9,375 bases of DNA from Sphingobacteriaceae bacterium. GTDB lineage: Bacteria; Bacteroidota; Bacteroidia; B-17B0; Aurantibacillaceae. A program made the translations under genes and the position numbers. The notes beneath the pieces are model-generated. The model saw only the letters and a list, made by a program, of their open reading frames with translations. It had not been told where the DNA came from and searched no databases. Position 1 is the first letter of the stretch; every line of letters begins with the position of its first letter. Shown here piece after piece: positions 1-7,000 of this stretch. The stretch is taken from contig JANYCL010000351.1 of assembly GCA_025360355.1 (NCBI GenBank), positions 1-9,375 on the forward strand. Reading direction: 5' to 3'.

Positions 1-3000
1 AGATTTTCGATATAAATCCGTTTTCCCTTATAAAATACCGATACAAATGCATCGGATTGACCCGATTTTACCACTTTTTTGTTCAATTCAAATGCTTCTT
101 CAAGAGTTTTAAAACTGCCACCAATAGTTACCCGAACCACACCATCACCAAGAGATTCGGTTTCAATTCGACCAAATTGGTTCAAGCGCGGGAAATTAAA
201 ATCTTTGCGGAATTTAAATACTGCTATCTGAACTTTAAATTCTAAACCGTCGGCACTTATGCTGCCATATTTTTGTGCGTACATTTCTGTTTTCTTTTGA
301 ATGTTTGTCCGCGCAACAAATTCAGTACTCACTTCGTTATTTGTAAACGTGTTGTTGGAAGAATTATTCGTTTCAGAGCTTACATCAGCAGTTTTAAATA
401 CTTTGTAAGATGGATCCGAATTATTTCCCAATAAACCTTTACGTTCTAAATTTTCAATATAAACTCTTTTCCCTTTATAATAAACCGAAACAAACGCATC
501 TTCTTGTCCTGCGCCGATAATTTTTTTAGTAAAATTAAAAGCTTGACTTAGTTTTGAGAACGAACCACCGATGGTCATACGCGTAACGCCATCAGGCATT
601 TCTTCGTTTTCAATTTTCCCTAATCCTGACAGTTTCGGAAAGTCATAACTTTTGCGTTGTCGGAAAGCACCAACCTGAACTTTAAATTCTAGATCTTTCA
701 TGTCGATATCTCCGTACTTTTCTAAGAACCAATTCATTTTTGCCAATGAATTACTGAGCGAGTTAAATTCTTTTTCATTCGCTACTTCAAGTTTTTCTTC
801 TGATGCTATTGAAGATTGTTCATCAGTATGATTTTCAGTTTTTGAGCTTTTATTTTTTTGAGATCTTGTTTCAGTATTTGTTTTTTCGGAATTTTGTTTT
901 TCAGCTATTTCAGTTTTTGTCTCTGTGTTATTTTGAGCTTTTACTTCTTCATTATTTTTTACGGTTTTATTCTCAGATCCTGATTTTGTTTTTGGAGTTG
1001 TGTTATTTGAGCCGGTATTTTTAGTTTCGGAAACTGATTCCGTATTTTCAACTGTGCTATTATTTTTTTGAGTTTCAGAAACAGTTTCTTTGTTTTTTGA
1101 AGTATTATTATTCCCAGCAGTTTTTTCAGTTACATCTGGATCTGAAGTTTCCTTAATGTTATTTACTGCTACGGAAGTATTAACTGTATCTTTCTTCCTG
1201 AATTTATTTTCAAGGAAAGTAGCCGGACGAATACTAGCTGATTGATCAAAGATCATTTGATCATTCTTGTAGCCAATAACAACCGGATTTTTAACGCCTG
1301 CTAAAATGGAACGCTGATAATATTGTTCAATATTATTCAATTTACTTTCGTTCCCATAAGTGTAATGGTATTCATTATTAATTAATTTTTCGCTAATGCC
1401 AATTATTCCTTTTGAGTTCAGATAGGTAGTATCTCTAATGGATTTACTTGTACCAAAGTGAACTTTAAATGTTATATCACTTCCTTCATGTAATCTTAAA
1501 AGCGTATCGATCCTTGCGCTTTTATCAGGTAAGTTATTAAATTTATGTCCGTCAGAAGGAAGGTGTTCTTCAACAACTGCATTTCCTTTGCGTGCATCTA
1601 GCATGTTTTTTATGGATGCGTACGCTTTTTTACCATTTATACCAAGCTTATTATAAAAATCAACATCACCACTGGAAATTAATTTTAAGAGTGAAGCTGT
1701 ATCAGCCTTAAATGCTAAATAAGCAAATTTGCTGAGTTCTTCATTTATCCTGCGCTGTTCTATGGCCACCCAAATACTTTGTTCTACTACTACAATATTT
1801 TTGGTCGTACACAATAATTCTTTTTTGCCTGTTTTTTTATTTAAGGTAACCACACCGAATAAGATCTGGTGTAACCCGGTTTTTGAGAAACTATGTTTTT
1901 GTGATGGACCTCTCAATCTTAATTTTTCAATTTCGAAATAATAACCTTCAATACTATTATCCGGAAGGTAGGTACCAAAGCCGTTCACGGCAAAACTCCG
2001 TCCGGTTGGTACAGTGTCTAAACAATTTATTTTAAGCTGAACAATGGAATCCACTTTTAGATCAAATGTGGCCTGACTCAAAAAAACAGATTGCGTTAGA
2101 GAATCAATGATATTTAAATTAATTAAATAGCTACCTGGTCCGGGAAAACAATGTCTTATGCTTAATCCTTTTTGTTTTGTTCCGTCGCCAAATAACCATT
2201 CGTAATAATAACCTTTTGCGCGATCGGTATCCAAAGTATTCTCTTCGCTTAAATTGTAACAATAATCTTCCGGTATTGCTTCTTTACAACTTGTAAATGT
2301 TGGCCATGTTTGTTTGTAGAAATAAATGTCATCCTGATTTTCGTATCTGTTCGAAGAGAAATAACCTGTTTCTTGTAGTGAATCAGCGTAAATTGCAAAA
2401 TCATCGAACTCTGAATTTATGGGTTTGCCAAGATTCTGAATTAAAGAAGTGTTTCCTTCTATGTAAGTATATTTATATAGATCCAATTTGCCCAAACCCC
2501 CCGGACGGTTACTGGAAAAATAAATTTCATTTTCTGAAACACCGAAGGGAAAAAATTCATTCTCAGGCGAGTTTAAATGTTCGCAATTCTTGAAATTTTC
2601 CCAAATGGTATCAACCCGCTCTGCTGTATAAATATCAGTCTTACCTTTTCCGCCAAGGCCCAGCATATTGGAGGAAAAATATAATTTTTTATTTATGATG
2701 CAAGGATGCGCTGCAGAAAAAGTATCAGGTAAAATTATTTCCGCAACGGGTTTTTGAAAAATATCGTTTAGCAGTAGCGACGAAAAAATGGCAAGTTTAT
2801 ATTTTTTTGAATAACCTACACAAGCAATGTCTGATGAATAATAAAGTTTCGAAGTATTCTTATCAAAAAAACAACCGCCCTGATTCAATGGGGTGTTGAC
2901 GTTGTCGCTTAATGGTTTTGATTTTGCGCCATGGGAGTCATCTGATAATTGAGAGGTGTAAAGATCAAGCATCTGATGTTGGGTGGAAGCTTCCATACTA

Positions 3001-3197
3001 ATAACACCCATTTTCCTTTCTTGCGACGAAGCAAAATATAATGTTTTCCCTATAAGGTAGGGACCAAATTCAGATTCGTCGGTATTAATATTCAAAAGCT
3101 CTAACTGAATTTTCGTTTCATCAAACAAAAAATTAGTTTGTGTAAAGCATTTTACATTTACTGCAAAGCATAAGCAAAATAGGATGATTCTATGCAT
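1..3197 (-). CDS. PD40 propeller / PKD / SPOR-like repeat envelope protein (3' end beyond window)
   Basis: The frame is open from ATG at 3197 to the left edge, 1065 full codons without a stop. The start is supported by a signal peptide (MHRIILFCLCFAVNVKC), by an 8-bp gap after the PorP/SprF stop and by a weak AAGG at 3201-3204. Domain order: PD40 (WD40-like) repeats at about residues 45-295; PKD-like domain at 304-384 with FGDG at 336-339; an uncharacterised helical-looking stretch at about 455-575; a divergent SPOR-like domain at 577-649; a low-complexity Asn/Thr/Glu/Lys linker at about 670-803; clear SPOR-like repeats at 836-924 and from 985 to the edge. Proteins with PD40 repeats often follow PorP/SprF genes in Bacteroidota, commonly ending in an OmpA-like peptidoglycan-binding domain. 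SPOR domains bind denuded peptidoglycan glycans, so this may be a periplasmic anchor for the secretion/adhesin pair (inference). No lipobox: Cys17 is preceded by Lys. An OmpA domain or more SPOR repeats could lie beyond the window. Confidence 0.9.
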   Translation of the reverse strand, partial: MHRIILFCLCFAVNVKCFTQTNFLFDETKIQLELLNINTDESEFGPYLIGKTLYFASSQERKMGVISMEASTQHQMLDLYTSQLSDDSHGAKSKPLSDNVNTPLNQGGCFFDKNTSKLYYSSDIACVGYSKKYKLAIFSSLLLNDIFQKPVAEIILPDTFSAAHPCIINKKLYFSSNMLGLGGKGKTDIYTAERVDTIWENFKNCEHLNSPENEFFPFGVSENEIYFSSNRPGGLGKLDLYKYTYIEGNTSLIQNLGKPINSEFDDFAIYADSLQETGYFSSNRYENQDDIYFYKQTWPTFTSCKEAIPEDYCYNLSEENTLDTDRAKGYYYEWLFGDGTKQKGLSIRHCFPGPGSYLINLNIIDSLTQSVFLSQATFDLKVDSIVQLKINCLDTVPTGRSFAVNGFGTYLPDNSIEGYYFEIEKLRLRGPSQKHSFSKTGLHQILFGVVTLNKKTGKKELLCTTKNIVVVEQSIWVAIEQRRINEELSKFAYLAFKADTASLLKLISSGDVDFYNKLGINGKKAYASIKNMLDARKGNAVVEEHLPSDGHKFNNLPDKSARIDTLLRLHEGSDITFKVHFGTSKSIRDTTYLNSKGIIGISEKLINNEYHYTYGNESKLNNIEQYYQRSILAGVKNPVVIGYKNDQMIFDQSASIRPATFLENKFRKKDTVNTSVAVNNIKETSDPDVTEKTAGNNNTSKNKETVSETQKNNSTVENTESVSETKNTGSNNTTPKTKSGSENKTVKNNEEVKAQNNTETKTEIAEKQNSEKTNTETRSQKNKSSKTENHTDEQSSIASEEKLEVANEKEFNSLSNSLAKMNWFLEKYGDIDMKDLEFKVQVGAFRQRKSYDFPKLSGLGKIENEEMPDGVTRMTIGGSFSKLSQAFNFTKKIIGAGQEDAFVSVYYKGKRVYIENLERKGLLGNNSDPSYKVFKTADVSSETNNSSNNTFTNNEVSTEFVARTNIQKKTEMYAQKYGSISADGLEFKVQIAVFKFRKDFNFPRLNQFGRIETESLGDGVVRVTIGGSFKTLEEAFELNKKVVKSGQSDAFVSVFYKGKRIYIEN
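3..245 (-). repeat. SPOR-like repeat B (continues past left edge)
   Basis: Residues 985 onward of the third gene read LEFKVQIAVFKFRKDFNFPR, then DGVVRVTIGGSFKTLEEAF, then SGQSDAFVSVFYKGKRIYIE. It is clearly a duplicate of repeat A, starting 149 codons later, and shares the KYGxI lead-in. The last strand runs to the window edge, so the domain's end and anything after it are unseen. Confidence 0.8.
426..692 (-). repeat. SPOR-like repeat A
   Basis: Residues 836-924 of the third gene begin LEFKVQVGAFRQRKSYDFPK, continue with DGVTRMTIGGSF, then GAGQEDAFVSVYYKGKRVYI. The FKVQVGAF start, the G-x-x-R-x-T-x-G-x-F strand-turn, the helix and the DAFV-x-x-Y-x-x-G-K-R-I finish are the SPOR-domain layout usual in Bacteroidota. 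It is preceded by KYGDIDMKD, a lead-in shared with repeat B. Confidence 0.8.
789..1190 (-). other. Low-complexity Asn/Thr/Glu/Lys/Ser linker
   Basis: Residues about 670-803 of the third gene are nearly free of hydrophobic and aromatic residues and consist of imperfect ETxSxTxKNNxx-like runs. A flexible, disordered periplasmic spacer between the propeller/PKD half and the SPOR-like half is the simplest reading. The frame is maintained throughout, so it is not degenerated sequence. Confidence 0.8.
1251..1469 (-). other. Divergent SPOR-like domain (candidate)
   Basis: Residues 577-649 of the third gene read FKVHFGTSKS, then GIIGISEKLINNEYHYTYGN, then NIEQYYQRSILAGVKNPVVI and GYKNDQMI. The layout parallels the two clear SPOR-like repeats further on: an F-K-V-x-F strand, a strand ending in a small-residue turn, a helix with an ALxxG-like end, then a V-V-I-x-Y-K strand and a short terminal strand. 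The match is by pattern only, and the identity to the others is low. Confidence 0.5.
2046..2288 (-). other. PKD-like domain
   Basis: Residues 304-384 of the third gene carry YYYEWLFGDGTKQKG, then HCFPGPGSYLINLNIID. This matches the PKD pattern WxFGDG, HxYxxxGxYxVxLxV, an Ig-like beta-sandwich common in Bacteroidota envelope proteins. Confidence 0.85.
2313..3065 (-). other. PD40 (WD40-like) beta-propeller region
   Basis: Residues 45-295 of the third gene contain repeated PD40 blades: GPYLIGKTLYFASS, then KLYYSSD, then INKKLYFSSNMLGLGGKGKT with DIYTAE, then ENEIYFSSNRPGGLGKLDLY, and TGYFSSNRYENQDDIYFY. The YFSSNRxGGxGxxDIY core is the family signature. These propellers are thought to act as protein-protein interaction platforms in the periplasm. 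Confidence 0.88.
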
Positions 3198-3205
3198 AAG
3201 CCTTG

Positions 3206-4093
3206 TTAGAAATAGCGTGGGGTTGGGGCGTCCGTAAATTTACCAAAGAAATAATTAAGCATAATTTCGTGGGTACCGGTATTAAATCTTTTTAACGGAC
3301 CAATAGAATAATCGAAAGCGTATCCCACTTTGAATTTTTTGTTTATTGAAAAATCGCAATAAGCCACAACCGCTTCTTTATGACGGTAAGCGAAGCCAAC
3401 TCCTAAAATATCATTAAAGTAACCCGTAATGTTCAAGTCAACCTGCAAAGGAGAATTTTTTATTTGACGCACCAGGAAAGATGGCTTTAAAGTTATGTTT
3501 TCTTTTACTTTAATGATACAACCTCCAATGGCATTGAATTCGTGGAAGGCACCATTTGTTTTGCTTCTAATTATTTCAGGAGATGACAACCCGAAATAAA
3601 TCTTTTTGGTGTAATAAAAAACTCCTGCACCGGAATTAAATAAATTTATCGCGGGCGTATTTGCTATGTAAACATTATCACCTTCTGTAGTAAGTCTTAC
3701 TTTAGAGAAGTCATAATAAATTCGTTTGTAACCAGGCATTAATCCAAATGAAATTGTATGTCTGCTGTTTATTTTAATTCTATAAGCCAATGATACTCTA
3801 ACACTGTTTGTATTTGTTAATCCAATTCTGTCATTATCATATTGCAAACCAACTGAAAGATTTTTTGGTCTGATCTCCATGCTTCCGAGCAAGCTGATGT
3901 TTTGCGGCGAGCCGCTAAATCCTGCCCACTGTTTACGGTAAATAATATTTAGGTCTAACGCTTTTTTCTGTCCGGCATAAGCTGGATTTACTGCAAATAA
4001 ATTAAATAAATAGTTAGAAGTAAGTGATGAATGCTGACTCAACAAATTACCCGAAAGTATCAGTAAAACAGATATGTATTTTAATACTCTCAT
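3206..4093 (-). CDS. PorP/SprF-family type IX secretion outer-membrane protein
   Basis: A complete 295-residue protein, the usual family length of about 300. Residues 1-19 form a signal peptide (basic MRVLK, then a hydrophobic ISVLLIL stretch), with likely cleavage before Gln20. The family signature follows: NPAYAG at 36-41 and YRKQWAGF at 52-59, then alternating amphipathic strands expected of an outer-membrane beta-barrel. Near the end are GVGFAYRHKEAVV, the VGYAFDYSIG block and a TGTHEIML strand, and the protein ends in PRYF with a C-terminal aromatic. In Flavobacterium johnsoniae SprF is needed to secrete the SprB adhesin encoded just upstream; many genomes carry paralogues, each beside its own large type B cargo. 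The start ATG overlaps the adhesin stop by 4 bp, and the next gene begins 8 bp after the TAA at 3206-3208. The inferred role is a dedicated secretion or anchoring partner of the upstream repeat protein. The exact paralogue name cannot be assigned. Confidence 0.95.
   Translation of the reverse strand: MRVLKYISVLLILSGNLLSQHSSLTSNYLFNLFAVNPAYAGQKKALDLNIIYRKQWAGFSGSPQNISLLGSMEIRPKNLSVGLQYDNDRIGLTNTNSVRVSLAYRIKINSRHTISFGLMPGYKRIYYDFSKVRLTTEGDNVYIANTPAINLFNSGAGVFYYTKKIYFGLSSPEIIRSKTNGAFHEFNAIGGCIIKVKENITLKPSFLVRQIKNSPLQVDLNITGYFNDILGVGFAYRHKEAVVAYCDFSINKKFKVGYAFDYSIGPLKRFNTGTHEIMLNYFFGKFTDAPTPRYF
4090..4093 (-). promoter_or_regulatory. ATGA stop/start overlap (translational coupling)
   Basis: The adhesin's TGA stop and the ATG of the PorP/SprF gene share four bases on the minus strand. 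No strong Shine-Dalgarno sequence precedes this ATG; upstream is only an A-rich GGTAAAAAG. Re-initiation by ribosomes finishing the adhesin is therefore the likely way the partner is translated. Confidence 0.75.
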
Positions 4094-7000
4094 CTTTTTA
4101 CCAGTATATAACCGGTTTTAACTTCTTCATCTAGTTTAATTATGTAGAAATAAGTGTCCTCTGCGAGCGGAGCGTTATCTTGATTAATACCGTTCCAGGT
4201 GTTTTTATAATTTCTGTCTTCAAACACAACTCCTCCCCAACGGTTCATGATCTTCACTTCAACGTTCGAATAAAAATCAGAAACCGGAATTTCTAAATAA
4301 TCATTAATGCCATCTCCATTGGGTGATATCGCATTTGGAATTTCTAAAACTATTAAAGTTATAACAAGATCGTCTTCTGTCGTTCCGCACATTTCTGCAA
4401 TTGTCCACTTAATTGTGTTAACACCCGGCACTATAGTAGTTAGTTGTGTTGAATTTTGATTTGGATTTGCAATGTTATAACTGCCTCCAACAAATTGCCA
4501 AACGCCGCTTCCCGTAGTAGGTAAGTTTCCATTTACAGTGAAGCTCGTAACATAGATAGTTGTGTCATGTCCTGCGTAAGCTTGTTGTACAGGCGGTAAA
4601 ACATTTATCAATACTGTATCTGTACTTGTAGGACAATCTCCATTACTTGTTGTCCAGACCAAGGAATTAGTTCCTGTCGATAATCCATTTACATTCGAAA
4701 TATTTGATGTTGGTGTATCAACAGATCCGCCACCCGTAACAACTGACCAGTTTCCATAACCAATCGCCGGTAAATTTGCGCCAAGGGTTGCGTTAGTTGG
4801 ACAAATTATTTGATCCGGTCCGGCGTTAGCCGGTGTTGGGAACATTAATAAAATAATGTCAACCGTATCAGAAGTAGTAGGGCACACACCGTTAGTGTTA
4901 GTCCAGACTAAAGAATTTGTTCCCGTAGTTAAACCAGTAACTGAAGTTGTATTTGAATTTGGACTTGTAATAGTTCCTCCACCTGTCATAACCGACCAAG
5001 TTGTAATTCCTATTGAGGGAATTGTTGCGCTCAAGTTTGCGGTTGTTGTAGTTAAACAAAATACCTGATTTGTTCCTGCACTTACAGAAGATGCAAAATC
5101 GTCAACCTGAATATTTACTGTATCTAACGATGAAGGACATGTTCCGTTAGAGATGGTCCAAACTAATGCATTAGTTCCTGTTGATAAGCTTGATACCGGG
5201 GAATTATTTAATGTTGGTGTCGTTGCGTAAGAAGTTCCTGCTATAACGGTCCACACACCTGTACCCACAACAGGTAAGTTTGCATTTAACGTAGATGAAG
5301 AAGCACAAATTGTGAAATCAGGTCCTGCATTTGAAACTGTAGGATAAGAATCAACAAAAACAGAAACTGTACTTGTTGAAGCAGGGCAAACACCATTTGC
5401 GATTGACCATTCAAAAATATTATTTCCGGTTGCTAAGGTTGTAATTCCAGATGTGTTTAATGTTGTAGTGGTGACTGAAGAACCTCCTGCTATTACTGAC
5501 CAAGTTCCAATTCCCACAACCGGCATGTTTGCATTGAGTGTTGTTGTTGGCGAACAGAGAACCTGATTTGTTCCGGCTAAAGAAATTGTTGGTAATGAAT
5601 CTCTGAATATTATAACGGTATCGCTATTATTAGGGCAAGCTCCATAACTGGTGGTCCAAACAAATGTATTTGCTCCATTACTTAAATTTATAACTCCTGA
5701 CATACCAATAGTTGGAGTTGTAACTGCTGAAGTGCCGGTTAATATTGACCAAGTTCCAAAACCAATTGCCGGATTATTACCATTTAAATTTGCAGTTGGT
5801 GTACAAACTGTTTGGTCAATTCCGGCCGCTGCAGGTGTAGGGAAAGGATTGACATATAAATTTAAAGTGCTTGAAGATGTTGCACACACACCGTTAGATA
5901 TGGTCCAAACCATTGTGTTCGTACCTGTAATTAAACTGCTAACTGAAGAGTTGTTTAGGGTTGGCGTTGCTATGCTGGAGCCGCCTACAATAACGGTCCA
6001 TAAGCCCGTACCAACAACAGGAGCATTACCTGTTAAAGTGAAATTAGAAAAACATAAGTTTTGTGGGGCACCGGCATTAGAAATGGTAGGAACATCATCA
6101 ACAAAAATTGTCATCGTTGATATCGAGTTTGCACATGGTAAATTTGAAATTTCCCATTGGAAAATGTTTATTCCAATTGCCAAACCTGTAATTGTTGTAG
6201 AAGGACTATTTGGTGTCGTGATTACTCCGGTACCGGAAATTAAAGTCCATAAACCTGCGCCAACTATTGCTGTGTTCGCAGTCATTGTTGTTGTAGGTGA
6301 AGAAATGCAAAGTGTTTGATTAGAACCTGCATTTGCAATTGTTGGAACATTATTCACTTTGATTGACATTGTTGAAGTTGAAGCTGTACACGGAAGGTTT
6401 GAAATTTGCCATTGGAAAATATTTGTGCCTATTGCTAATCCTGTAATTGTAGTATTTGGTAAGTTCGGGTTTGTAATGGTCCCGCTTCCCGAAAGTAAAG
6501 TCCAAACTCCTGTTCCAACTGTTGTTGAATTAGCTGCCATTGTTGTTGTTGGAGAAGAAATACAAAGTGTTTGATTAGAACCTGCATTAGCAATTGTTGG
6601 AATATTATTTACAATGATCGCCATTGTAGATGTAGAAGCTGCGCATGGTAAATTTGAAATGGTCCATGCAAAAACATTTGTACCTAAAGCTAAACCTGTA
6701 ATCGATGTTGTTGGTGACAAAGAATTTGTAATAGTACCACTTCCTGAAATTAATGTCCAAACACCTGTACCAACCGTTACAGAGTTAGCAGTCATTGATG
6801 TTATTGGAAAAGAAATACAAAGTGTTTGACTCGAACCTGCATTTGCAATTGTTGGAACATTGTTTACAACGATTGCCATTGTTGATGTTGAATTAGCGCA
6901 TGGTAAATTTGAAATTTGCCATTGGAAAACATTGGTTCCAATTGCTAATCCGGTAATTGTTGTATTTGGTAAATTTGGATTCGTAATAGTTCCGCTTCCC

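Noticed and set aside
57..2593. Plus-strand open frames at 57-245, 803-1024, 1729-1941 and 2297-2593
   Set aside because: All lie opposite the continuous minus-strand frame with PD40, PKD and SPOR-like domains. Their products are Phe/Leu/Cys-rich without domain signatures, and the one at 803-1024 is simply the reverse of the Asn/Lys-rich linker.
1..3197. Possible gene-free or pseudogene region, as no closed long frame ends there
   Set aside because: Translating the minus strand from ATG 3197 gives 1065 codons without a stop and with one consistent phase to the left edge; the frame only lacks its stop because the window ends.
3147..3197. Lipoprotein signal in the third gene
   Set aside because: The cysteine at residue 17 is preceded by Asn-Val-Lys, which does not fit a lipobox (small residue needed before Cys). 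An ordinary signal peptide is more likely.
3198..3205. Promoter or terminator between the PorP/SprF gene and the third gene
   Set aside because: Only 8 bp separate stop and start, with room for no more than a weak AAGG ribosome-binding element.
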